Assembly (NCBI GenBank): GCA_023391695.1 | Contig: JAEWAK010000044.1 | Location: 1-41,992, forward strand | DNA from: Bacillota bacterium | Lineage (GTDB): Bacteria; Bacillota; Clostridia; Lachnospirales; Lachnospiraceae | Reading direction: 5' to 3' | Length of the DNA: 41,992 bases | Shown: positions 16,721 through 23,960 of the stretch, piece by piece | Numbering within the stretch: position 1 is the stretch's first letter | How the letters are laid out: each line of letters starts with the position of its first letter | Notes under the pieces: model-generated | Database searches by the model: none | What the model was told of the DNA's origin: nothing | What the model saw: the letters and a program-made list of their open reading frames with translations, nothing else | Position numbers and translations under genes: made by a program

Positions 16721-16798
16721 ATGAGAAGACTAAAGCAAAACTATTTCACTAAATCCGGTGCCTTACGTGTCAGGAAATTATATAATGCTCCATACTGA
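16721..16798 (+). CDS. Possible 25-residue remnant gene start behind the BspA gene
   Basis: ATG 16721 lies 4 nt after the BspA stop, with GGAGG 9 nt upstream, exactly the arrangement of a translationally coupled gene. The frame reads MRRLKQNYFT, then KSGALRVRKLYNAPY, and stops at 16798. Most of it is antisense to the end of the ROK kinase gene. The simplest reading is the surviving start of a gene whose remainder was lost when the convergent region was joined. A true micropeptide is less likely. Confidence 0.3.
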   Translation: MRRLKQNYFTKSGALRVRKLYNAPY

Positions 16799-17733
16799 TT
16801 TGCTTCATTTAAGAATTTACAAACATCAATAATACAAGGAACCGAATAAAATCCGCCGAAATTAGCGATGATTTGATTTACCTTTTCCTGTATGTCCGGA
16901 ATCAGCCGTTTCTGACGGCTGATTCCACCGCCTATTACAATTTTCTCCGGATCATAAAACACCTGAATCGTGAATATAAGTTTGGCAACATTGTAAGTAT
17001 ATTCTTCATATACTTTTTTGATTGCCTCATCTCCTTTTTCCAACAGTTCAAAAAACTTATATCCATCAATACCACTGGCAAATTCAGGATCCTTATCACA
17101 TTCGCTAATCTCCTGTTCTTTTTGTAAGAATCTGCCGAATAACGAATAAACAGGCAATTTTTTTATATCAATACCTTTTGCAAGACATGCATTCATCATT
17201 AAAGAAGCCACTCCACAGGTAAAGGTAGCTGAATTTGCCATACCATCTCCGTCCTGCATGATAAGATAGGAAAATTCTCCGGCAGCAAAGGAATTTCCGC
17301 GGTGTACCCTGCGATCCTTAATGATCCCACCTGCTACACCGGTTCCAAGAATTACAGCTACACCATCCTTGCACTCCTTCAGATTTCCGACCCAGGCTTC
17401 TGCCAGTGCGCCGCATTTTCCATCATTTTCAATCGTAACCGGGACCTGGCATTTTTCTTTTAATAAATCATAGATATTTTGCCCATAGAGTGGTATGAAA
17501 GCACCGGCTGTTTTTGCAAAGCCCGTATTTACGTCCAGGAATCCCGGCATACTGATTGCTATACCTTCAATGCTGTCCATATAAATTTCATAAAGCTCTG
17601 ATACTGCATTAACAAATTCTTCTACCGATTTGTTCGGGGAAGGCTTTTCACCTTTTTCATATATATTTAACTCATGATCCATTACGGAATATTTAAGAAA
17701 AGTTCCGCCAAAATCCATGACCAGGCATTTCAT
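16741..17733 (-). CDS. ROK family sugar kinase, BglK-like
   Basis: 330 residues. ROK features are visible: the N-terminal phosphate loop MDFGGTFLKYS, ENDGKCGALAEAW, the GTGVAGGI loop, RGNSFAAGEFS and a late IVIGGGIS. The usual zinc motif CxCGxxGC is reduced to TFTCGVASLMM, as in beta-glucoside kinases and other clostridial ROK proteins. It is directly behind the GH1 6-phospho-beta-glucosidase gene, so the likely job is ATP-dependent phosphorylation of an imported beta-glucoside such as cellobiose (the BglK reaction), whose product GH1 then splits. This role is inference. The start is ATG 17733, with ATAGGAG upstream; the longer frame to 17763 covers a hairpin. Confidence 0.8.
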   Translation of the reverse strand: MKCLVMDFGGTFLKYSVMDHELNIYEKGEKPSPNKSVEEFVNAVSELYEIYMDSIEGIAISMPGFLDVNTGFAKTAGAFIPLYGQNIYDLLKEKCQVPVTIENDGKCGALAEAWVGNLKECKDGVAVILGTGVAGGIIKDRRVHRGNSFAAGEFSYLIMQDGDGMANSATFTCGVASLMMNACLAKGIDIKKLPVYSLFGRFLQKEQEISECDKDPEFASGIDGYKFFELLEKGDEAIKKVYEEYTYNVAKLIFTIQVFYDPEKIVIGGGISRQKRLIPDIQEKVNQIIANFGGFYSVPCIIDVCKFLNEANQYGALYNFLTRKAPDLVK

Positions 17734-17747
17734 ATTAACTCCTATCC

Positions 17748-17763
17748 GTGCGCTTTGGTGCAC
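17748..17763 (-). promoter_or_regulatory. Hairpin abutting the ROK kinase ribosome-binding site
   Basis: GTGCGC (17748-17753) and GTGCAC (17758-17763) pair with one mismatch; the 3' arm leads directly into GATAGGAG. The arrangement is nearly the same as before metK and surE. Confidence 0.45.
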
Positions 17764-17798
17764 TTATAAATCAGGATGTTGAAAAAATTTTCTTCAGC

Positions 17799-19238
17799 TT
17801 ATTCTAATTCTTCCCCGTTTGATGCGATGACTTTTTTATACCATTCAAAAGAGTCCTTTTTACGGCGGGCAAGGGATCCTGTACCATCATCGTATTTTTC
17901 CACATAGATAAAACCATATCTCTTTGCCATCTCTCCGGTAGATGCACTAACCAGGTCAATGCAGCCCCAAGGGGTATATCCCATTAAATCCACACCATCC
18001 GCTACCGATTCCCTCATCTGCTCAATGTGTTCACGCAGATAATTGATACGGTAATCGTCATGGATGGAACCATCTTCCTCAATAGTATCTCGTGCTCCCA
18101 GTCCATTTTCCACAACCATAAGCGGAATACCATATCTGCCATAGATTTCATTCAAAGCATAGCGGAGTCCCTTAGGGTCAATCTGCCATCCCCAGTCGCT
18201 GGCTTTCAGATAAGGGTTTTTAACACCTCCCATAATATTTCCTGAGGTCTGTGCATTCTCTGTATCTACGGATACACAGTTTGTCATATAATAACTGAAG
18301 GTATAGAAATCAACGGTACCTTCCTTTAATATTTCCAAATCACCCGGCTCCACCTTAATCTTAAGATTATTCTCTTCAAAGTAACGCTTTGCATAATAAG
18401 GATATTCGCCTCGTACCTGTACATCGGAACAGAACCAGTTCATCATTTGCATACCCTTTTGTGTTGCCAGGATATCGTCCGGGTTACAGGTAAACGGATA
18501 CATGGTCATAAAGGCAATCATATTTCCCATCTTGAACTGAGGATATTTTTCATGGGCAAGCTTAACTGCTTTCGCACTGGCTACAAACTGATGATGAAGA
18601 CCTTGGAAACGAAGCTGTGGTATATCTTGCTGATGTAAGAAATCAACGGTTCCTTCATTTAAAATACCAAGGGATAAATAGCCGCCGAACGGCGTAGCTC
18701 CGCAGTTGATCTCATTAAAGGTCAGCCAGTATTTTACTTTATTCTGATATCTTTCAAAGATTGTCTCACAATAATGAACATAAAAGTCAATACATTCCCT
18801 GCCGGACCAGCCATTAAACTTTTTCGTAAGTTCAAAAGGCATCTCATAATGGGAAATGGTTACTAAGGGTTCTATATTATATTTCCTGCACTCATCAAAT
18901 ACATTGTCGTAAAACTGAAGTCCTGCTTCATTTGGTTCCGTCTCCATACCCGTCGGAAAAATTCTAGTCCAGGCAATGGATAAACGGTAAGTTTTAAAGC
19001 CCATTTCTGCAAATAAGGCAATATCTTCTTTATAATGATGATAGAAATCGATCGCCTCATGACTTGGATACAATAAACCGGGCTCAATGGTTCTTGTAAT
19101 CTTTTTTGGTGATGTATGAGTTCCGTTGGTACACATATCAGAGTCAGACGGACCTTTACCGTCTACATTCCATGCCCCTTCAAATTGATTCGCGGCAGTT
19201 GCTCCGCCCCATAGAAAATCATTTCTGAATTTTTCCAT
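17799..19238 (-). CDS. bglA: GH1 6-phospho-beta-glucosidase
   Basis: 479 residues, a full-length family 1 glycosidase in the cytoplasm. It starts with FLWGGATAANQFEGA. The acid/base is Glu176 (TFNEIN) and the nucleophile Glu377 (VVENGLG). The C-terminal VSASTGEMAKRYGFIYV supplies Ser431, Lys439 and Tyr441, which bind the 6-phosphate and mark the phospho-specific subgroup. ATG 19238 has AAGGAG 9 nt upstream, and a strong promoter lies 65 bp before it. The ROK kinase follows after 65 bp. With no PTS component nearby, the phosphorylated substrate may come from that kinase rather than a PTS. Confidence 0.92.
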   Translation of the reverse strand: MEKFRNDFLWGGATAANQFEGAWNVDGKGPSDSDMCTNGTHTSPKKITRTIEPGLLYPSHEAIDFYHHYKEDIALFAEMGFKTYRLSIAWTRIFPTGMETEPNEAGLQFYDNVFDECRKYNIEPLVTISHYEMPFELTKKFNGWSGRECIDFYVHYCETIFERYQNKVKYWLTFNEINCGATPFGGYLSLGILNEGTVDFLHQQDIPQLRFQGLHHQFVASAKAVKLAHEKYPQFKMGNMIAFMTMYPFTCNPDDILATQKGMQMMNWFCSDVQVRGEYPYYAKRYFEENNLKIKVEPGDLEILKEGTVDFYTFSYYMTNCVSVDTENAQTSGNIMGGVKNPYLKASDWGWQIDPKGLRYALNEIYGRYGIPLMVVENGLGARDTIEEDGSIHDDYRINYLREHIEQMRESVADGVDLMGYTPWGCIDLVSASTGEMAKRYGFIYVEKYDDGTGSLARRKKDSFEWYKKVIASNGEELE

Positions 19239-19541
19239 ATTTTACTTCTCCTTTCAATACTTAAACTTTTATATGTGATTGTAATATCACCCAACAAAGG
19301 AAATTATAACATATTCGTAATTTTAAGTAAATCAGCATATATGCCGCTCCAGGACAAACAACCAGGAAAAGAAGGACACATAAAATCAGCTGTGCAACTT
19401 TGCGCATAGCCCCTTCCAAACAAGTGCTGACAGCTGATATTATCGTGTAAAACTTATGTGTTTAATTTTGAAGTAGTTTCTTTTTTCTATTAATTCCAGG
19501 TTATTTTGCCATTTATAAATAAAAGATCCAGGTTAAACAAA
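19239..19541. other. 303-bp intergenic region: bglA promoter and nested stem structure
   Basis: It holds the bglA promoter (19303-19331). Upstream of it is a two-level inverted repeat: ACACATAA (19376-19383) with TTATGTGT (19454-19461) outside, and ATCAGCTGT (19385-19393) with ACAGCTGAT (19430-19438) inside. TGAT..ATCA (about 19276-19289), between promoter and start codon, is a possible operator. No gene is seen. Confidence 0.55.
19303..19331 (-). promoter_or_regulatory. bglA promoter
   Basis: TTTACT (19326-19331) and a perfect TATAAT (19303-19308) on the minus strand are 17 bp apart. Confidence 0.75.
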
Positions 19542-20360
19542 CTATATGATCTTAACCGGTATAAACGGCACATCCGCAAGGAGTGCGGCTTTTACCTGGT
19601 TTATGCCTTCCATGGTCTCATATTCATCCTTGTTCTTACGGACGGATACGGTTATATCAATATAATCTGTGATTCTCCTGAATTCTTCTGTCATTTCTCT
19701 CAAATCGTTAACTTCCGCTCCGGCGACTTCTCCTTTATATAATCTTTTTGGAGAAACAAGAATCCTGTTTATCCCCTGGTTGCCGGGTCCAAAAACGCCC
19801 TTCTCTTTCCAATCCGCCTCGAACTTTTTGGCTTCCAGCATAATGACGGAAGCTATTTTCTCCGGAGTACTAAAGGTACTGTCAATAACCAGGTTATAAT
19901 TGGAAAAGTCAAAATAATTCAGGTTATACATATCTTTGTAACGCCTGTCTTCCGTCTGTGCCCTTGCCGCCAGCATTTCTTTTGCTTCCGCAAGGGAAGC
20001 ATACTTCTCTTCCTTGCCCCTGTTATCCTTCATTACCCGCTCTGCTGCCACATCCAGGCTTACCGATAAGAATACTTTAAATGACTGTTCCACAAAATTC
20101 CAGGCCAGCCGGGAATCAAAAATAATATTTTTATCCCTGTTCTCCCTTGATATTCTGGCTGTTGCATCATCAATCATAGTATCGTATTTACGGTCACTGC
20201 ACATTAACCGGTTCATTTCCAGTGTGGATATGTTCATCTCTCTGGCAATTTCCCGCTGCACCTTACCGGTGGAGTAAATCTCAAAGCCATATTTATCTTC
20301 TAATATTTTACATATTGTTGATTTACCACTTCCTAGATTGCCTGTAATAGTGATATGCAT
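19542..20360 (-). CDS. Cytidylate-kinase-like protein with C-terminal extension
   Basis: 272 residues. The N-terminus is a nucleoside-monophosphate-kinase-like P-loop (ITGNLGSGKST). It is followed by the family pattern IYSTGKVQREIAREMNIS and an IIFDSRLAWNFV strand, and by a lid region with RAQTEDRRYKDMYN. This matches the cytidylate kinase-like family (AAA_33/Cmk-like) of clostridia rather than canonical Cmk. About 80 residues follow the kinase part, with ILVSPKRLYKG and a Val/Ile-rich end; I do not recognise this extension. The substrate is uncertain. GGGAGG is 5 nt before the ATG. It is downstream of the ABC operon, but a MITE-like element lies between. Confidence 0.7.
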   Translation of the reverse strand: MHITITGNLGSGKSTICKILEDKYGFEIYSTGKVQREIAREMNISTLEMNRLMCSDRKYDTMIDDATARISRENRDKNIIFDSRLAWNFVEQSFKVFLSVSLDVAAERVMKDNRGKEEKYASLAEAKEMLAARAQTEDRRYKDMYNLNYFDFSNYNLVIDSTFSTPEKIASVIMLEAKKFEADWKEKGVFGPGNQGINRILVSPKRLYKGEVAGAEVNDLREMTEEFRRITDYIDITVSVRKNKDEYETMEGINQVKAALLADVPFIPVKII

Positions 20361-20515
20361 AACGTCCTCCCTGATTATAAAAACTTGCGGATATCAGTTA
20401 TCAGCCGACCTGCTAATGTTTCATATTAAGTAACTATTCCGCCACAATTTTAATTATAGTGTTAAACATTATACCACCACCTATACCGGACGTAAAGACT
20501 TTTCCTTTTCCAATA

Positions 20516-20601
20516 CGGAGGCTGTTGCAAAATTGTAAGTTTACTGAACCTGGGCCTAGAATAAGGATTAATTTACATTTTGAATTATGCAACAGCCCCT
20601 G
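20516..20601. mobile_element. 86-bp MITE-like element with 9-bp target duplication
   Basis: The ends are inverted repeats: CGGAGGCTGTTGCA at the left and, read from the right, CAGGGGCTGTTGCA (12 of 14 identical), with more AT-rich similarity inside. It is flanked by a perfect direct repeat TTTCCAATA at 20507-20515 and 20602-20610, a 9-bp target duplication. It has no coding capacity and must have been moved by a transposase elsewhere. GGCTGTTGCA-type ends are frequent among DDE insertion sequences. It has changed the end of the ABC ATPase gene. Confidence 0.85.
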
Positions 20602-21175
20602 TTTCCAATAGGATAAGTCTCGCCGAAAGGGCATCCACTTCTTCTTTGTTATGGGTTACAACGATCACGGTTTTCCCCCTGGTTTTGCGTCTGATATAAT
20701 TTATTACCTGCTCTTTTAATTTTTCATCCAGCCCTTTAAAGGGCTCATCCATTATAATAATATCACTCTCCGCCATTACCGCTCTGACGATGGCTACCCT
20801 CCGTTTCATTCCGCCGCTTAACTCCCGGGTTTTCTTGTTTTCATACTCCAGCAGTCCGACCTCTTTGAATTCTTCTTTGATCTGGAGTTCCGTCACATTT
20901 TTATTACAGACCAATTTTACATTATGGACTGCATCGATTTCTTCACAAAGTCTGTTTTCCTGAAATACCGCGGCAATCTTTTTGCCTTCCAGCCCTGTAA
21001 GAGTGCCTGAATCCGCTTTTACCAATCCCATAATTATATTTATTAAAGTAGTCTTGCCAATACCGGAAGGTCCCATAATACAGGCAGTTTCCCCTTCCGC
21101 AAATTCCAGGCTGACCTGATTTAACCCTAAGGTATCTTCATATTTTTTTGTAATATTTTTAAGACATATATTCAT
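20585..21175 (-). CDS. ABC transporter ATPase (SsuB/TauB type), C-terminus rewritten by MITE
   Basis: 196 residues. Walker A is GPSGIGKTT, the signature LSGGMKRR, Walker B IIIMDEPF and the switch His is in VVTHN. It powers the permease and lipoprotein encoded just upstream. The last five residues (TGAVA) and the TAA stop come from the inverted repeat of the 86-bp element. Removing the element and one target copy restores the frame to LILLEKEKSLRPV and a TAG, so the ancestral protein was about three residues longer with a different tail. All core motifs survive, so the protein is probably active. ATAGGAG precedes the start. Confidence 0.88.
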   Translation of the reverse strand: MNICLKNITKKYEDTLGLNQVSLEFAEGETACIMGPSGIGKTTLINIIMGLVKADSGTLTGLEGKKIAAVFQENRLCEEIDAVHNVKLVCNKNVTELQIKEEFKEVGLLEYENKKTRELSGGMKRRVAIVRAVMAESDIIIMDEPFKGLDEKLKEQVINYIRRKTRGKTVIVVTHNKEEVDALSARLILLETGAVA

Positions 21176-21243
21176 ATAAAACTCCTATGGATTTGTACTC
21201 CGTAACATAAAAGGGGGGTGCCAATACCATTATCTCAGGGTTA

Positions 21244-22044
21244 TTAGGTCAATGCATTCTGTATGGAGCGGATTATCCGTATAATCATTTTTTCGGATAC
21301 TACGCTGATAAGGATTATAACTATGGTCCACGCAAATAATTCATCCGTCATCAGATAAATTTTTGCTTCATACAATCGTTCCCCGATAGATAAACGGGGC
21401 AGTCCGATTACCTCTGCCGCAATACCCGCTTTCCAGCATAATCCCAATCCAACCGTAGCAGCTGAAACAAAATAGGGCATAACGGCAGGTATAAATATGT
21501 ACCGTATTTTCTTTAAGGTTTTAATCCGGAACACCAGGGCCATTTCCAGCATTTTCGGTTCTGTTTCCAACAGCCCCTGCAGGACATTGGTATAAATTAC
21601 CGGAATCACCATCAAGAAAGAGCATAATACGGACAGATTTCCCGATTGTACCCATAATAAAGCCAATATGATAAAGGACGCAACCGGTGTAGCCTGTATG
21701 ATTTTCATTAAAGGTAAAATAATTTCTTTTAACACTATGTTATAATAAGATAGGACGGCAAGCAGGATACCGGATAAGATGGCTGTCAGAAAACCCAATG
21801 CAATTTTAAAAAAGGAGTTAAAGATCGATAACCAGAAACCGCCTTCGCCGCCTAATTTCACAAGGGCACGGATAACGGCAGCGGGAGAAGCCAAAAATAT
21901 CTCATTATTTACCAGCAGGCAGGCAAGCTGCCATACAAGAATCCAGAAAACCACCGCCAATATCCTATATTTTTTGTTATGCAAGGCTGTTCTAACCTGT
22001 TCCATATCTGTTACCTTTCCGGAGTTTCCAGTACAGCCTTGCAT
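21244..22044 (-). CDS. ABC transporter permease (SsuC/TauC type)
   Basis: Up to 266 residues with about six membrane segments. It shows the BPD-transporter cytoplasmic loop near residues 175-200 (ALVFRIKTLKKIRYIFIPAV), the EAA-like contact with the ATPase. It belongs to the nitrate/sulfonate/taurine/pyrimidine-precursor importer group. Two starts are possible: ATG 22044 (AAGGGA 5 nt upstream) and ATG 22005 (AAAGG 8 nt upstream, 253 residues); the shorter fits the family's usual N-terminus. A 13-bp perfect inverted repeat surrounds both. It lies between the lipoprotein gene and the ATPase gene in one operon. Confidence 0.85.
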   Translation of the reverse strand: MQGCTGNSGKVTDMEQVRTALHNKKYRILAVVFWILVWQLACLLVNNEIFLASPAAVIRALVKLGGEGGFWLSIFNSFFKIALGFLTAILSGILLAVLSYYNIVLKEIILPLMKIIQATPVASFIILALLWVQSGNLSVLCSFLMVIPVIYTNVLQGLLETEPKMLEMALVFRIKTLKKIRYIFIPAVMPYFVSAATVGLGLCWKAGIAAEVIGLPRLSIGERLYEAKIYLMTDELFAWTIVIILISVVSEKMIIRIIRSIQNALT

Positions 22045-22045
22045 A
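21978..22045. repeat. 13-bp perfect inverted repeat over the permease start
   Basis: TATGCAAGGCTGT (21978-21990) pairs with ACAGCCTTGCATA (22033-22045) around a 42-nt loop. In mRNA the 5' arm contains the first ATG and the loop contains the second candidate ribosome-binding site and ATG. Confidence 0.6.
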
Positions 22046-22126
22046 GAATTCCCTTAATTCAGCACCCGCTATACCAGTTTAAAATTTATATTGATGTTTT
22101 ACCGAAAGCTTATATAAGCCACATAC

Positions 22127-23269
22127 TTATTTTATGTAATAAAAACCGTCATCCGGAAGCTTTCCGCCTACCGTATCCGGGTTCTGGCCGAATAAGGTTT
22201 CCAGATATCCTTTTATTTTTACCTTCATATCTTCTCCCTGGATCGAGGTGATATTACAATAGGGCAAAGCCTTCTCGGCAGGGGCGGCTTTCAGTATATC
22301 AAATTTTTCGATCAGCGCCGATGCTTCTTTTGCGTTCTTATTTACATATTCCGCTGAAGCCTCATACTCGGATAAAAAGCCGTCCACAGCTTCTTTATTA
22401 TTCGCTAAAAACTTTTTATTAACAACAATGACGCCGGTCACCACCGTACTGCCGTTCTTACTGGCTTTATCCCATTCTCCTGCTACATCCAGGGCAATTC
22501 TTACATTTTTATTATTTAACATTACCGTAGTGACATAAGGCTGGGGGAGCATGGCTACCGCATCGGTGGCTTCACTTAAATTTGCTGCAACTTCCGTGGC
22601 TTCCGACTTGTACTCAATGGTCACGTCTTTGACCGGATCAATTCCATAAGCCGACAATAAATAATTTAAAGTATATTCCGGGGTTGTGCCCTTACCGGTG
22701 GAATATATTGTTTTTCCCTTTAAGTCTTCAACGCTGTTAATCTCCTTACCCGTTTCCACAACGTAAAGTACACCCAGGGTATTGATTCCCGCAACCAAAA
22801 GTCCTCCCTGGGACTTATTGTACAGCACTGCCGCCAGATTACAGGGGACGGCTGCAATGTCAAAATCCCCCTTTATAATTCCGGCCGTAATTTCATCCGG
22901 TGCTCCGGCTATGGTAAACGTATAATTATTTGCAGCTTCCTCTTTTTCCGAGTCTTCCATAATCTTAACCATTCCCATGGCCGTAGGCCCTTTTAAGGCA
23001 GCCACACTGACATCAATGCCTGCCGCAGGCAAAGAATCTGCGGTACTGGTACTATTCTCCGCCGTATTGTTATCCGCTGTTTCGTTAACCTGTCCGGCTT
23101 CCGCGGTGCCTTCCGCCGTATCCGTTTCCGGGGATGTACTGCCTTCCGTCTGGCCTGCCCCATCATAAGTCTCTGTTCCGCCATTACCGGTGCTGTCATT
23201 CTTTTGGCATCCGGCTGCCATGGTAACACATAAAATTAATATTAAAACCAGGGATAAAAACTTTTTCAT
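22127..23269 (-). CDS. ABC transporter substrate-binding lipoprotein (NMT1/SsuA-like)
   Basis: 380 residues. The signal peptide ends in lipobox MAAG-C (Cys21). A low-complexity Thr/Ser/Glu/Ala linker follows to about residue 80, holding the domain away from the membrane. The ligand domain (from IDVSVAALKGPTAMGMVKIM) resembles NMT1/THI5-like and SsuA binding proteins, with GDFDIAAVPCNLAAVLYN and the GKTIYSTGKGTTPEYTLNYL loop. Candidate ligands are sulfonates or thiamine pyrimidine precursors, but the sequence does not decide. It is preceded by the TM1266-type gene (23 bp gap) and followed by its permease and ATPase. Confidence 0.85.
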   Translation of the reverse strand: MKKFLSLVLILILCVTMAAGCQKNDSTGNGGTETYDGAGQTEGSTSPETDTAEGTAEAGQVNETADNNTAENSTSTADSLPAAGIDVSVAALKGPTAMGMVKIMEDSEKEEAANNYTFTIAGAPDEITAGIIKGDFDIAAVPCNLAAVLYNKSQGGLLVAGINTLGVLYVVETGKEINSVEDLKGKTIYSTGKGTTPEYTLNYLLSAYGIDPVKDVTIEYKSEATEVAANLSEATDAVAMLPQPYVTTVMLNNKNVRIALDVAGEWDKASKNGSTVVTGVIVVNKKFLANNKEAVDGFLSEYEASAEYVNKNAKEASALIEKFDILKAAPAEKALPYCNITSIQGEDMKVKIKGYLETLFGQNPDTVGGKLPDDGFYYIK

Positions 23270-23291
23270 AACTTTTTCCTCTTTTCTGCTT

Positions 23292-23543
23292 TTATTTTCC
23301 GTATTTTGAGTATACGGTTTTTACGCTGATTCCATTCAGCATTCCCAGTTTACCGGACAGGGAGCTGATAACGTTATTTTCCGCATCAATTACGATACTG
23401 ATAATACTTACTTTTTTCTCCTTATAGGGAATCCCCATCCTGCCTACGATATACTGGCCATATTCATGAAGAATCTGGTTCACATTTTCAACAACATCCA
23501 TATTTTCCACGATAATACCGATCAATGCAATTCTTGTTTCCAT
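23292..23543 (-). CDS. TM1266 family small regulator-like protein
   Basis: 83 residues, matching the TM1266 'iron-only hydrogenase system putative regulator' family in size and fold (ferredoxin-like/NikR C-terminal). The start METRIALIGIIVENMDVVEN is characteristic, as is the YIVGRMGIPYKEKKVSIISI segment. Usually it neighbours HydE/F/G hydrogenase maturation genes; here it is first in an ABC importer operon, which is unusual. ATG 23543 is preceded by AGAGGTGA; the longer frame to 23627 overlaps leader structure. A structured leader with its own terminator lies upstream. Confidence 0.8.
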   Translation of the reverse strand: METRIALIGIIVENMDVVENVNQILHEYGQYIVGRMGIPYKEKKVSIISIVIDAENNVISSLSGKLGMLNGISVKTVYSKYGK

Positions 23544-23625
23544 CCTCTCACCTCTTTTTAATAGGTTAAATTCTGCCCGAAGGGCTTTTTGTACCATAAG
23601 AAGCCGGCAGTATTTCTTATAAAAC

Positions 23626-23768
23626 AAAAAAACCTCCGAAACCTTAGGGCACCGGGGGCTTGTATATTCCTTATTCCGTCACCGTCTTGCCGCTTGGGTT
23701 AACCCGAATGCCTGAGAACGATTCATGCTATTAACAGTTTCTTCATCAGTTATACCTTTTGAATCAAC
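23626..23768 (-). promoter_or_regulatory. Unidentified riboswitch-like leader with terminator
   Basis: Between a strong promoter (23775-23803) and the TM1266 gene lies about 140 nt of leader. It ends in an imperfect hairpin (CCCCCG at 23653-23658 with CGGAGG at 23633-23638) followed by seven T (23626-23632), a terminator well before the gene. The upstream part has the palindrome GGGTTAACCC, an AAGCGGCAAGACGGTGACGG segment and a GAATC/GATTC pairing. I could not match it to TPP, SAM, FMN, cobalamin, purine, glycine, guanidine or c-di-GMP classes. Layout suggests transcription attenuation of the whole ABC operon. Confidence 0.6.
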
Positions 23769-23774
23769 TCCTAT

Positions 23775-23803
23775 ATTCTACCATTTGTCATATACCATGT
23801 CAA
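23775..23803 (-). promoter_or_regulatory. Promoter of the TM1266-ABC operon
   Basis: TTGACA (23798-23803) and TAGAAT (23775-23780) on the minus strand are separated by 17 bp. Confidence 0.8.
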
Positions 23804-23856
23804 ACAGGAAAAAATATAATATGCCATATCCATTAAAACCAGCTTTGACCGCCTCT

Positions 23857-23904
23857 AAAAATTAAGTCTAACTTACGCCGGCCAGGCGGGAGTTAGACTT
23901 AATT
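23857..23904 (-). terminator. Terminator after the response regulator gene
   Basis: AATTAAGTCTAACT (23860-23873) and AGTTAGACTTAATT (23891-23904) pair over 14 bp, and the minus strand continues with TTTTTAGAG. It ends the kinase/regulator operon. Confidence 0.8.
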
Positions 23905-23960
23905 GACAGGTTAAACTAATTGTTTTATATTTTGCATAAGCTCTTGCTTTAAATATAAAG

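Noticed and set aside
16721..16798. Firm micropeptide gene
   Set aside because: It is called only as a possible remnant, because it is antisense to the ROK gene and has no family features despite a good ribosome-binding site.
23660..23768. Hammerhead ribozyme in the TM1266 leader (CTGATGA followed by GAAAC)
   Set aside because: The core words are adjacent without the required stem II, and matching stems I and III are missing.
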